This document shows positions 22,919 to 34,830 of a stretch of 64,000 bases of DNA, one piece after another. The number at the start of each line of letters is the position of its first letter. The first letter of the stretch is position 1. This DNA comes from Tetradesmus obliquus. Lineage: Eukaryota > Chlorophyta > Chlorophyceae > Sphaeropleales > Scenedesmaceae. Position numbers and translations under genes: made by a program. Location: contig CP126195.1 in the NCBI GenBank assembly GCA_030272155.1, positions 2,835,001 through 2,899,000 of the forward strand. The letters run 5' to 3'. Below the pieces are notes generated by a model. It was not told the DNA's origin. It was given only the letters and a program-made list of their open reading frames with translations, and searched no databases.

Positions 22919-25839
22919 CACTCACCACACCCGCGCCTCTCATGACACCAAATTCCCTCACTCAGTGCTGCCACCAGCCAGGCACCCCAAGAGCCCCCCT
23001 GCAGGACTTGCTGCTACAGCCACACCAACAGCAGCTGCTGCTGTAGCAACATCTAGTGCTAGCCGCAGCACTGGTACGTCAGCAGCAGCAGCAGCAGCAG
23101 CTGATGCCGGGCATGTGCATCGGCTAGAGTCCATTCCATCAGATGAAGAGCTTCCGCTTGCTGGCGGTGCTTCTGACCACAGCAGCTGGCTGCCACACAG
23201 TCGAGGCAGTGCCCGCAGCTCAATCAGCAGCAATGAAGATGCTGCAGCAGCAGGCAGCAGCAGCAGCAGCAGCAGGCAGGTGCAGCATGCTAGCGGTACT
23301 CCAGCGTCTAGAGCTGTTACTGCTGCTGGTGCTGGTGGTGGCGGTGTGAGCAACGCAGCTGGCCCAGGTACTGGCAGCAGCAGCAACATGGTTGCCAGCA
23401 GGCGGGTGGGGCTGTCAGATGCTTCAAATTTAAACGCTGACATGCCAGGTCAGCAGTCCCCATCTGGCTGGAGCTCAAGTGAGCACTCGGCTGACCATGA
23501 GAGCAGCATGCCAATAAGCACCCACCAGCGCAGCAGCAGCAGCAGCAGCAGAGCAGCAACAGCTCCCGCCGCCGCTGCCACCGCAGCAGTTGATGCACCA
23601 GACAACGGACTGCTGCGGCAGCGTGTGCGGCATCAATTGTCACCACCACGTGCACGGCCCGACTCTGCAGCAGCAGCAGCAGGTGAAGCAGGACATGACG
23701 GTTTCCGCACCCCAGAAAGCAGCAACATGTACTACTCGGCGCTGTCCACGCCAGTGGGCTCTTCTGCAGCAGGCCCTGTGAGCTCCAGCAGCAGCAGCAG
23801 CAGCAGCAACGGTGCATTGCTCAGGAGCCCTGCTCACGCTGCTGCCAAATTATCAGCAGCAGCAGCAGCAGCAGGCGACAGAGCAAAGCAGGCAGAGGTG
23901 ACTGACAAGGGCCAGGCAGCAGCAGCACCTGCAGAAGGCAGTGAAGGCAAAGTGGGGCTGTTCCATGCGCCTGAGGCTCTGCTGAAAGCAGCTGCAGAGA
24001 AGCTGCAGCAGCAGTTTGGCAGCACAGATCACGACAACCAGCAGCAGCAGGATGCGCATTATCCAGAGATAGGGGGCCTGCAGAAGCCAGTGGCAGTACC
24101 TGCAGCAGCTGCGAGCACTAGCAGCCCTACAGCGCCTGCAGTGCCAGCACTGGGACACCCTGCTGCTGCTGCTGCTGTTGGTGTTGGTGCTGCTGGCACA
24201 CATGCAAGCAGCACGCAGAGCAAGAGTGCTGCTGCAATGCATGCTGGCACATCTGATTACCCGGCAATAGGTGAAGCATCTGCTGCTGCTGGCAACACCA
24301 CCAGCCTCAACCGCATGCAGCAGCAGCCGCAGCAGCTGGGTGTTGTTGCTGTGTCTAGTGTACCTGCAGATACTGCAGCTTGCAATCTGGGTGCAGCAGT
24401 ACTACAGGCTGGCAGTGCACACCTTACGGGTTCGGCTGCTGCTGCTGTTGTTGCTGCTGCTGCAGGCGAAGTAGCTCCTCGTGCTCCTCCCGCTGCTACA
24501 GCAGGCTCCAGCAGGAGTGCGGGCTCCTTCAAGGTGTGGATGGACAACAGCAGCAGTGGCGGCACTGTTGGCAGCACTACACATGCAGCAGCAGCAGCAG
24601 CAACCTCCAGCAGGCCATCAACAGAAGCAGCGCAATGCAGGGTACCTGCTGCTGCTAGTGGGGCTGCTTCCAGCAGCAGCACTCCCCGGTGGCAGCAGCA
24701 GCAGCAGCAGCAGCAGCAAGGTAGTGCCGCACAAGCAAGCAGCAGCAAGGCAGCCGAGCAGCAGCAGCAGCAGCAGGACATGAGGTATGCAGGAGCTGGG
24801 GGTGGCAGCTTCAGTGATGCTGCCACGTATGGCAGCAACGCTGATGCTGGTGGTGGCGGTGATGGCCGTGGCAGCATTGGCGGGGGTGCTGCTGAGTATG
24901 AGCTGGAAGTGCTGGCCATCGTACCAGGTGAGGGGAGGGGCTGCGCTGAATAGAGAGAAGATAAACAGTTGGTTTGCAGCTTCGCTGGGCTCTAGGCTTA
25001 AGTTGTGGTAGCTGTGGTTTAAATAAGTTGCTTGTTGTGGTAGAATCTGGTGTTGCACCCTGCTGGCTGGTGCTGGGGAATGCTGCTGAGTATGAGCTGG
25101 AAGTGCTGGCCATCGTACCAGGTGAGGAGCTGTGTTGATGTTTCGCTAGTCTAGCTAGCTAATCTAGCTAGTGACTAGCTAGTTTAGCTAGTTTAGCTGG
25201 TCTAGCTTGCAAGGTTGCAAGTGGGCTGTGGGTTTGGGTCATGGTGGCTAGGCGATATGACTTTAGCTTGTTGTGGTTGGGTTGTGGCATTACACCCTGC
25301 TGGCCGAAGTGAGCAGCTGGGCAGCCCTTGTGGTTCAACCTCATCAGCTTGCATGCCGGACAAGGACGTTCGGTATGATAGCCTTGCCAGTATGCTAGCT
25401 CTGCGGCCCAGGCTATCCATGTTTGGCAGCATACAGTAATGCTAGGGTACAAACAGCAACGCCTTTGATGCTACAGCAGGCACTTCACCTCACGCTGCCT
25501 GCCACACTCTGCTGCCGCCTGCTGCTGCCACCAGGCCGCGGCAAGCTCTCAGGGCAGCCGGTGCTCTCAGATGCGGCACGCCAGCAGCAGCAGCCCCTGG
25601 ACATACCCGCCCTCACACAGGACACCCCTGACCACCTGCAGCCTCCAAAGCCCCTCAGGGGAATGTCAGGCTGGGTGCGGCGGCACTTATCATTGAATGT
25701 GCGTGCGCCTTGGAAGGCTGGCAAGCGGGGGCTGGGCTGGCTGGGGCTGCGTGGCTGCTGCAAGGGGCAGGGGAAGCAGAAGGAGGATGAGCAGGCGCAG
25801 CAGCGGCAGCAAAAGCCTGCATATGGGTCCGACGCTTAG
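20878..25839 (+). CDS. FKBP-like protein with very long low-complexity region
   Basis: Exons 20878(?)-21199, 21471-21574, 21960-22065, 22495-24927 and 25535-25839 join in phase to about 1089 residues. Residues ~88-180 follow an FKBP outline: GKGKKQLKEYLEEGTIKPV, GDQVVYRLK, then VPLGLSSALGYLHLGQVARI and KVPP, matching the G-D-x-V strand and the final 'gl..al..m..G..a.i.vP' block. Several isomerase active-site aromatics are not evident, so catalytic activity is doubtful. Residues ~180-985 are a Ser/Ala/Gln-rich, probably disordered region with several poly-Gln and poly-Ser tracts. The tail is basic, with SGWVRRHLSLNVRAPWKAGK. Upstream, two imperfect ~43-residue units (MERDxAR..PDxAGHV) lie in the first exon. 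The start is uncertain; 20878 is the first in-frame ATG. FKBP assignment is by pattern only. Confidence 0.5.
21871..21945 (+). repeat. Compound (CCG)n(CTG)n microsatellite before an acceptor
   Basis: A run of about 13 CCG units switches to about 11 CTG units, then CTTGCCAAACTGCAG leads into the exon at 21960. Read as RNA it is a compound triplet hairpin former next to a 3' splice site. Confidence 0.88.
22141..22192 (+). repeat. Intronic echo of an FKBP-like exon 3' end
   Basis: Copy of 22020-22071 with some substitutions. It ends GACACAGGCGAGG where the true exon ends GACACAGGTGCG, so the donor GT has become GC in the copy. Confidence 0.85.
22866..22919 (+). repeat. Exonic (CAG)n tract encoding poly-Gln
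   Basis: About 18 uninterrupted CAG/CAA codons in frame in the large exon of the FKBP-like gene. It is one of several in-frame CAG tracts there. Confidence 0.9.
25081..25127 (+). repeat. Intronic echo of the large FKBP-like exon 3' end and donor
   Basis: Exact or near-exact copy of 24887-24933, encoding EYELEVLAIVPG followed by GTGAGG. Very little divergence, so it is recent. Confidence 0.9.
25143..25207. repeat. CTAGCTAG-rich simple repeat in intron
   Basis: Overlapping CTAGCTAG and GCTAGTTTAG units, self-complementary, in the last intron of the FKBP-like gene. Confidence 0.8.
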
Positions 25840-27904
25840 TGTCTGTGTTTCTATTTGGACCTCATGAGCCTTGTCTGGCTCCTTAGTGGGTGGGCCTGTG
25901 GCCTCTTCTCATTCAGGTTGCACTGGGCACACAGCCCCTTATAAAGGACATACTTTGGTAACTGGTAACTGGGTGGGCGCCGGTGCAAGCAGCAGCAGGA
26001 GCAGCAACAGCAGCATGTCTGAAGCATGCAGCTGGCAAACTGTAGTTGTGGAGGGCGGAGATTGGTTTGTGCAGGCAGTGGGGTTGTGCTGTCAACAGCG
26101 TGTTGGGCTAGAACCAAATCCTCTTGGCATAAGGTTTAAATGTTGCACAGCGGCTGAAGCAAGTGTTGTGCACTGATGTGAAGTGCTGCTGTACATGCTG
26201 GTTTGCAGTTGTGCAATTGCTTAAAACTGACATTACAGCGTGACGGAATTGCGGCCAGAACTGCTGGACAGCGTGATGCTGACTCAGAGCCGTCTCAAGC
26301 CAAGGCTGTTGGTGTGCTAGCATGTCCTTTAATCCTGGAGCTGTTTCGTGCATCAGCTGAATAACTTGCCGAGTTGAAAGACACGACAACCGTAAGCAAA
26401 ATGACGAATTCTATACAAAGCCAGGATACCCAAGTACTGGTACGCTGGTCATGCACAGCTGCGCACCTTCAAGCAATGCTGAGCCACGCGACAACCGTCA
26501 GTGCCCTACTCTGCAGAACACCCAGCACTGACACGTGAAACATCATTAGCACTCTGTACTGCGCATGGCACCAATAATTGCTTCATGCGGGCACGCTACA
26601 CCACACCACAGCCACCATTCCCCAACATGTGCGGTACAGGAGCATCTCCCAAAGCACAATCTATGCTGTTCTTTCAAAACCACACCACGGCACGGCTGGT
26701 CTTGAGCCATGCACTGAGCCAGCTGCTGGTCACTGACAGCAGGTGAGTCAAGTGATGTTGTGCACACTGTGCACAGCGCCCATCTACTTGTAAAAAGCTT
26801 GCATCAACCTGCAAACACATTCGCGGAGCATAATGCAACATAGTGCGTACTCACATGGCCATCTACCTGGTGCCCAAGGGCCAAGACAGCCTGCACATTG
26901 CAGCCATTTGCTGCACCTGATCTGGCCTTTGCAAGCCCATGATGTCACAACATAATCAAGAACCTGCTCTGCATCTCATCTGCTGCACACAGACGTGTGA
27001 TCTAGATGTGAGATACGCTAGCACAGGGCCGCATGCGTCCCTTGCTGCACATGCTTCTGCAGCCAGAGTTGCTGCACTTATGGAACCAACCGCCACTCGC
27101 TACAGCTTCTTCTCATCTGCTGCACACAGATGTGTGATCCACAACATGCCCACGTGTCAGGGCAGTCAAAGATGCATGCGTTGTAGCATCCCCACACCGT
27201 CGCCAAGCAGCAACACTCGTCTAGCGCCTTTTCTGCAAAGGCGTGTTGCATGATTGGCTGACAGCTGCTGACAGATGCATGTCAGGCAACGCAGTCAACA
27301 TACTGCTGTGACATTTAATTCTAGTGCTTCATATGACAGAGCGTGTGCAAGTGCATGTGCACCGTCTCAAGGTCTGCTAAACCACCAAGGCAGGTGTACA
27401 TACACACAGTCGCCTGCCTGGTTTACTGCACTGCGCAGTGGCCAACTCTCTGCACGCGCAACAAACCACATGCAACACGAGTTGCTGTAAGCCACACACC
27501 TAGGCTGCAAGGGCTAGGTGTGAGCAATGGCCATCAATCAAATCGCTAGGGCACATGTACATAGAGCAATGCTTACGTCTGTATTTGTGGGCGGCAGCAG
27601 TTGCATCTCTACTAGCAGCAGCACTGCCAGCACGCCTGAAAAGGCACCTGCAGCGAAGCTGTGGCTGATAGCCTGCACATACACACCATCACATGCCAAG
27701 TGTGCGCTGCAACACTGCACGCCCTGCCGCACACACACACGCGCAGGAGCGCACTGCAGGCGTAACATGACAAGCAAATCCTGCAAAGCACACTGCCAGC
27801 AGCTCCCTCAGCACACGTAGCAGGCATCCATCAGCACCAGCATAACAACACCAACCTTTTTGCACGATCAACAGTCAGCGTGGTGCGGCAACACGACGCG
27901 CGCC
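25840..27904. other. Convergent intergenic region
   Basis: No supported exon. It lies between the 3' ends of the FKBP-like (+) and DHHC (-) genes. A short duplication is visible: a block with CTCATCTGCTGCACACAGA occurs near 26975 and again near 27115. A TGTAA motif near 26788 is a weak poly(A) candidate. Confidence 0.45.
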
Positions 27905-28429
27905 TTGCACACAAACACACACGCTCACTGCCCGTCCCTGCTGCCCACACCAAGTGCCTGCACGCGCCGCATGGTGCAGCAGCGCGAAGTGCGCTCTGTG
28001 CACAGACACACACGTTCACTGCCCGTCCCTGCTTATCAGGCCCAGCGCCTGCATACGCCGCAGCAGCGTCTGCTCACATTTGCGCTCCGCGCACAGACAC
28101 ACGCGCTCACTGCCCGTGCGCTGGGGTGCAAGCGGACAGGTAGAGGGCATGGAGCCCAGGGGGGCCGCCCCCTGGCCACACACGCCTTCTTCAGCCTTAA
28201 GATACCCAGGAGTTGCAGAGCTGCCTGGGTAGTCACTCACACACGCACTCACTGCCCCTCCCTGCTGTCCAAGCCAAGCGCCTGCATACGCCGCAGCAGT
28301 GCCTGCTCGCGCTTGCGCTCCCGCGCACAGACACACATGCCCACTGCCCGTCCCTGCTGCCCACACCAAGCGCCTGCACGCGCCGCAGCAGCGCCTGCTC
28401 GCGCTTGCGCTCCGCGCACAGACACATCC
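27905..28429 (-). repeat. Tandem echo array of the DHHC gene's C-terminal coding end
   Basis: Five to six degenerate copies of the terminal exon tail follow the true stop on the minus strand. The tail encodes [17 protein letters not shown] plus stop context. On the plus strand each copy has CACTGCCC(G/C)TCCCTGCTG, then CGCCTGCA(C/T)(G/A)CGCCGCAGCA, and units are joined by a CACAGACACAC linker. Unit length is about 75-110 bases. Confidence 0.85.
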
Positions 28430-30849
28430 TCACTGCCCCTCCCTGCTGTCCAAGCCAAGCGCCTGCATGCGCCGCAGCAATGCCTGCTCGCGCTTGCGCT
28501 CCCGCGCTGCAGCCAGCTTTGCCTGGTAGCGGCCCCAGCGCACATCCCACAGCCTGATGAGGGAGGTGGCAGAGTGGGGCGCCACCACGTTGCTGCGGCA
28601 CGCCAGCAGCTCCTGCAGGAGTAAGCCGCAAGCAGTAGGCAGCGTGCGGTAGAGTGATGGGGCGAGTTATTGTGTTGATGACCGCATTTCTGCAGCACGC
28701 CAGCAGCTCCTGCAGGAGTAATTCACAGGCAGTAAGCACCGTGCAGTGATTGGGTGAATTACTTGTTGACAGCCACATTGCTGCAGCTGGCTAGCAGCTC
28801 CTGTGGGAGCGTGTTGTTGTACGGGTGATGGCAGAGTGCAGCAGCAAATTCATGGTGTGTGTGGGTACGTTGATGAAAACATTGCTGCGGCTGGCTGGCT
28901 CATATACGTGATTGTGAGCAGGCAGCTGGCCGCTACGAGCAGTGCATGAGTCCACCGAGCAGCAGAGGATGAGCAACACCACACATAAACACACATACGC
29001 AGTTGGATGCAGCTGCCCTCCGCTTGCTGTAAGTGCGCAGTGTACGTGTTCACAGGCATGCGTGGCTGTACCATCCCCGGCCCTGGGCTCACCTGCTCGC
29101 CCTGCTGCCATGCTGCCCACCAGTCCACCACTGGCGGGCCTGCCCAGAACTCCCTGCAGGAGCCATCACCAGCACACAGCCGCACGCAGGGTCAGCAGGC
29201 ATGCATTGAGCTCCATGACACTGAAGCACAGCTTCAGCACCGCACGTTGTGCAAGAAGGCAGAGCATCCACTATGGTGTGGCAGAAATCTACTGCAGCAC
29301 ACAGCAATGCAGCTGACCGCAGCAGCTAGCAGCCTGACATCTGCTAAGAACAGTGAAAGACAACGATTAAGACACGCCCACAGCAACATGACGCGCCCAC
29401 AGCCCCCACAACATCGCAGCAGCAGACAAGGCAGTGCCTGCATCATCTGTGCTGCCCACACAGCCACTCACCAGCAGTTATGGCCAGGGCCCCGGTCAAA
29501 CCTGTTGCAAAACCCTGCCTGATGCTGCAAAAACAAGTAGCGGTGCCGGTTCATCCACTCGTTGACCGTCAAGTTTGCAGCCGCCAGCGCCAGCGCTCGC
29601 AGCAGCAGCGAACAGCTGACAAACAGGCCGGGCAGCTGCACCAGCAGCAGCAGCAGCAAGCCGGGGCTGCTGCCAGCTGCTGCCCATAACGCTTTGAGGG
29701 TGAGCAGCCAGCCCTGCCAGCCCCAGCCTGCACCATACAGCAGCACCTCCAGCTCAGCTGCACTGCTGCTGCTGCTGCTGCTGCTGCTGTTTGACACATC
29801 AGCATCTGACACCGCAGGCCCTGCCGCAGCTGCTGCTGCCTCTGCAGTATCAGCAATGCTGCTGTCAGCAGCAGCTTCTACATCTGCAGCAGTGCTGCTG
29901 TCGGCATTCGCAGCTGCAGTGCCAGCAGCAGCATCAGCAGCTTCTGCATCTACTGCTGCTGCTGCTAGCGCCCTGCCAGCAGCTTGGCTGCCGCTGCCTG
30001 TTTCAGCAGCAGACGCTACCAGCCCCGCTGCAGCCGCCCCTGCAGAGTCACCAGGTGCTACAGCAGCTTCAGCACCACTGGCTAGCACATGACTAGCTGC
30101 TGCTGCTGCTGCTGCTGCTGCACCGCCGGCTGCAGGCACAGCTACAGCAGGCTTACCAAGCTCAATCTGCCCAACCACCCACGACTCCCCAGCACTGCCC
30201 AGCCCACCACCACTGCTGCTGCTGCTGCCGCCGTTGACCAAACTTTGACCAAACTCAACGCCCGCAGGATTCCGAGCTGCTGCTGGACCAGCTGCCAGGC
30301 CTGCTGCTGCATAAGCCGTGTTATTGTTACTAACAGTGTTACTAACAGTGTTGGTAACGTGCAGCTGCGTCAGGTGCTGCTGCAGCAGCAGGCCACCCAG
30401 CAGGTGGCAAAACAGCAGCTGGCACAGCACCATTGCTGCCAGGTACCCCACAAAGGTGCGGTGGTTGCGCGCACCCACACAGTTGCCGATCACTGGGCAG
30501 TGGTGGTCAAAGCGCTCCACGCAGCGGCTGCAGAAAAGGTTGGCAGCAGTGGCAGCAGAACAGCGGCTATTACTGGTGTGCATTGCTGTAGCAGGTGCTG
30601 CTGGTCATGCTGAGCAGAAGAGCTCGGGCACTCCCACAGCAGCAGCTGCTGCTGCACAACACCAAACATAATACACACAATACATCATAGAACGACTGAA
30701 TGCTGGCAAGATGGTTGCACATGATGCGTACTCCGTCAATCAGCTGCGTGGTGCTCACTTGCAGAAGGGGCAGTGCTTGCTGCGCAGGTTGCGCTCCACG
30801 CCGCACGTCCAGCAGCCATTCAGCGGCCGCCCTGCCAGCTTGGGCCCAG

Positions 30850-30886
<37 letters not shown>

Positions 30887-30957
30887 CCAGCTGTTACTTG
30901 CACTGCCAGCGCCCTTGCCAGGCTGCTGCCTGCTGTCAAGGCCTGCTGTAGCCACAG

Positions 30958-30988
<31 letters not shown>

Positions 30989-31136
30989 TTGGCCAGCAGA
31001 CACGGACATGGGTCCTTTAGCTTTGCTGCTGCTGCTGCCGTTTGCTGCAGCTGAGGCAGCGCCAGGGCTGTTGGCATCACCGCCTGTGCTGCCTGCCAGG
31101 TGGCGAGCACAGGGGCCCTCCTCTGCAATGCAGCAG

Positions 31137-31167
<31 letters not shown>

Positions 31168-31574
31168 AATAATCAAACCATGAAAGCAGAACACCCAGTA
31201 TGCAGTCCTACTACTGCTAGTCATGTGTTGAACGTTGACCCAAACAAACTGCATCCCTATTTTCAGTGCTAGTGAGCAGTGCCAGGCCAAATGCTCTGCG
31301 GTACCACACTGCTGCCAATCCAAAGAGTGTTTGGCCAAGCCCAACAGCCAATTCAACGGCTGCAACAAGTTACATAACACTGGCATAACAGTAACATAAC
31401 ATTTCAAACATGGGAACTCACCCGTGTCTGGTATGGGGGTGTACCCTGGGTCCTGCAGGTGTGCTGCAGCGTGCAGCACCAGCATTGCGCCAGCAGCAGC
31501 CAGCACCGCCAGGCACTGCACTGAGTGGCCCAGCCACATGCCCGGCAGCACATGACACATGAAGGCGCCTGCAT

Positions 31575-31611
<37 letters not shown>

Positions 31612-33853
31612 GAGCAGCAGCTGCTGTCAGCCAGCCAACCAAAATGCTGGTTACATCATTTTCAATGACAGCGCAATGACAGCACAATGACAAGTACTAG
31701 AGCAATGTGGTATGCACAGCTGACAGGAGCCGTGTGGCAGCAGAACAGCCCCAACTGTGTTGTTGTGTGATTCTGCCTTCCTCCACCCACCTATGCACAG
31801 CACCTCCAGTGACAGCACCATCTCAGGCGAAACGCGCGACAGTGACAGCTGCCCAGTAGGCACGCCTGCCCACTTCACTGCCGTCACATACAGCCCACCC
31901 CTCCCCACAAGCTGGCCAGGCCCAGCAGCAGCAGCAGTCAGCCAGCCAACCAGCTAGCACGCAAACGTTGGTTACAGCACCTCCATTTGCACGATGACAA
32001 GCACCAACAAGGTGTGCACAGCTCAAAGGCACCGTGTGTTGCACACAAAAGCAGCCCACCTGTACATAACACCTCCAGTGACAGCACCATCATAGGCGAA
32101 ACACGTGACAGTGACAGCTGCCCAGTCGGCACCCCCGCCCACTTCACTGCCATCACGTACAGGCCACCCCAGAAGCTGGCGAGGCCCAGCAGCAGCAGCT
32201 GCCACAGCGGCAGCAGCCGGCTGCTGGCCAGCAGGCACAGCAGCGCCAGCCACAGCGGCGGGAACAGCGCATCCGCATAGCTGCAGTAGGCGCGCCTGCG
32301 CGCAGCAGCAGCAGCAGCAGCAGCAAGGACACATGAAGCAGCAGTGTCAGGCAATTGCATTGCTGGATGCACTTCTCACAACCAAAGCAAGGAAAGCCTG
32401 GCCTGCTGCAAGTTATCTGCGCCAACCTGAAAAATTCCTAGCCTCAGCTGATGATGAAGTTCCCAATCCAACAAAGTTCATGCAGAAGTTCCTGCCCCCC
32501 TCACCTGTACAGCTCCAGGTAGTCACCCTGAGCCTCAGCTGATGATGAAGTTCCCCAACAAAGTTCACGCAGCAGTTCCTGCTCCCCCTCACCTGTACAG
32601 CTCCAGGTAGTCACCCTGAGCCTCAGCTGATGATGAAGTTCCCCAACTAAGTTCACGCAGCAGTTCCTGCTCCCCCTCACCTGTACAGCTCCAGGTAGTC
32701 GCCTTGAGCCTCAGCAGTGTCACTCGGGCGCCAGCTGCTGGGTGACACATCCTCGTAGTAGGACCTGGGGTTCAGGGCCTTGCCACGACCCGCAAAACCC
32801 TGCTGTTGCTGCTGCTGCTGCTGCTGGGCGCCATAGCCAGTGCTGTAGGACTGCTGGGGGTAGCCTCCCTGCTGTGCCCCATATGCTGCTGGAGCAAAGC
32901 TGCTGCTGACAGTAGACACAGGCAGCACCGACGGATTCTGCTGCTGCTGCAGCGGTGCTGGCTCTGCTGCTGAGCCTTTACCGGCCGCTGCTGCTGCTGC
33001 TAGCCCGTTCGGCTGCTTTACACGCGGCACAGCAGCCTTTGGTCTGCTGCTGCTGCTGCTGCTGCTGCTGTTGTTGTTGCCAGCACCGCGGCTGCCTGAG
33101 CTGCTGTGGCTGCTAAGACGGGGGCGTTTCCCAGCTGCTGCTGCTGCTGCTGCTGCTGCAGCAGATGCTGCTGACTGCACTGCTGCAGGTGCTGCTATCG
33201 GCTCACTGCTGCAGTTCTCCAGCAGAGGCTGCAGGCCTGTATGCCCTTGCAGGCTGCTGCTGTGCAGCCCTTGGAATGTCCCCGCGCTGCTGCTGTGCAC
33301 CAACCCAGCTGCCCCTGCCCCTGCTGCTGCTGCCAGCTTCCCCACACTACCAGTAGAATGGCCACTCAAAGAGTCCAAGCTGACACCCCAGCTGGCACCA
33401 GCAGCTGCTGCGGCAGCAGCAGCAGCAGCACTGCCGCCCCAGCCTGCCGCAGCAGCAGCGGCAGCGGCAGCAGCGCTCATATCCAACGGGCTAAAACTGC
33501 CAGATGCAGATGCATCCAGCACATAGTCAGCATCAGGATCCAGCGACCAGCTGAGCTCCTTTGTTATTTTTGTCGGCGGTGTTATATCGACAATAACCTC
33601 GCCAGACCCTAGCTGCTCAATGCCCAGTGGCGTTGAACCGCTGCCGGAGGGTATAGGGCTTGAGCTGTGAGGCCGCAGGATCCTGTGACCTTGCGCAGAA
33701 CCGCAGCGAGCGAGCGTGCCAGTGAAGCGGCTGATGCTGCTGCCACTGCTGTTCCCCTCGCTCACGCCAAAGGCTGCAGCGGCAGCAGCAGCAGCAGCAG
33801 CAGCAGCAGTTGCAGCAGCAGGAGCGGCGGGATCGCCACCTGTTGCAAGCGGT

Positions 33854-33889
<36 letters not shown>

Positions 33890-34830
33890 CTAGGGCTGAA
33901 AGGCAGTGTCAGCGACTCACTAGGCTGCAGCTGCGGCTGCTGCAGCTGCAACTGCACTGGCACACCTGACAGGCTACTGCTGACTGCTGCCACAGGCGCA
34001 CCTACACTTGCTGCTGCCGCACTTGCTGCTGCACTTGCTGCTGCTGCTGCTTCTAGGGGTTGTGCCTCAGCCACTGCTGACAGCAGGCCAATGGTGGCAT
34101 GGCTGCCGCTCATGGGCCCGCTTGCTGCTGCTGCTGCCAGCATGTCAGGGAAGGCACTCAGCAGCTCCTGCATGGTGCTGCTGCCATCAGAGGGCCGCGG
34201 CTCACGCGCTGCTGCTGCTGCTGCTGCTGGCTTGTGCTGCCCAGAAGCTGGCAAGTGCTGGTCCTGCTGCTGCTGCTGCAAGAGTGGTATGCCTGAGGAC
34301 GGCTGCCCTGCTGCTGCCAGCGCTTGAGACCTGAGGTGGTACTTGCTCAGCCGCTGCTGCAGCACCTGCCACATGGCATCCTGCGAGGTGCTGCTGCTGC
34401 CGCCATTGGCAGCGGAAACGCCACTGCCGGCGACCGACCCCTGCTGCAGCAGCTGCTGCTGCTGCAATGATAGCGTGTCTAGCTGCTGCCGAGTATCGTT
34501 GCCAGCTGCTCTGGCCTGCTGCAGCTGCAGCGCATAGTTCTGCAGCTGCATGAGCGCCTGGCGCTGAATCTGCGGAGGCGCAGCAGTTGATGCTGCTGCA
34601 GCGCTGCCTTCATTGTGCTGCTTCTGCTGTTGCTGTGTGAGCAGCAGCAGGGCCTGCTGCATGGTGGCAGGGTCCAGCAGCTGAGCGATGTCTGGGTTGC
34701 TTGCTGCTGCTTGCTGCAGGGTGGGGTCTGCTTGCAGGACAGCAGCAACCCTGTCAGGCTGCTCTAGCAGCTGCTGGAATGTTGCATTGCTCACAAGCTG
34801 TTGCTGCAGCTGCTGCAAGTCAGGAGGGCC
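28430..34830 (-). CDS. DHHC palmitoyltransferase with STI1/ubiquilin-like N-terminal segment, 5' end incomplete
   Basis: Protein S-acyltransferase, an integral membrane enzyme that transfers palmitate to cysteines via an acyl-DHHC intermediate. Exons (5'->3'): 32681-34830, 32060-32280, 31422-31568, 30759-31122, 29472-30527, 29093-29153, 28430-28612, all phase-compatible (1393 residues without the missing start). The zinc/catalytic core [18 protein letters not shown] then [15 protein letters not shown] has every canonical Cys and His, with DHHCPV instead of DHHCPW. A TTxE-type motif appears as [11 protein letters not shown], followed by NRFDRG. About six hydrophobic segments (four before, two after the core) match the HIP14/ankyrin-PAT topology. 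Ankyrin repeats are absent. Instead residues ~1-65 contain [35 protein letters not shown], an STI1-like pattern, then ~600 low-complexity residues. A ~200-residue Ala-rich insert lies between the core and the fifth helix. The first exon is unresolved. The single-gene model rests on phase matching at 32681/32280; two genes remain possible. Confidence 0.8.
28694..28811 (-). repeat. Two echoes of the DHHC last-exon acceptor
   Basis: The acceptor region 28598-28625 (GCCAGCAGCTCCTGCAGGAG on the plus strand) is copied at 28694-28720 and, more weakly, at about 28785-28811, both upstream in transcript direction. Confidence 0.8.
31792..31902 (-). repeat. Intronic echo of a DHHC transmembrane exon 3' end
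   Basis: About 110 bases copied from 32060-32172, including the donor side. The echo would encode [22 protein letters not shown] sequence close to the real exon. Confidence 0.88.
32439..32716 (-). repeat. 88-bp triplication of the large DHHC-gene exon 3' end
   Basis: Three copies, spaced 88 bases (CTGTACAG at 32505, 32593 and 32681), each containing the GACTACCTGGAGCTGTACAG donor context on the minus strand. All three keep a usable GTGAG donor. The 5'-most copy in transcript direction (32681) is in frame. Confidence 0.9.

Noticed and set aside
22389..24953. 854-residue open frame as a stand-alone gene
   Set aside because: Its first ~35 residues precede an acceptor at 22494 and its end reads through a GTGAGG donor. 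Phase matching makes it one exon of the FKBP-like gene.
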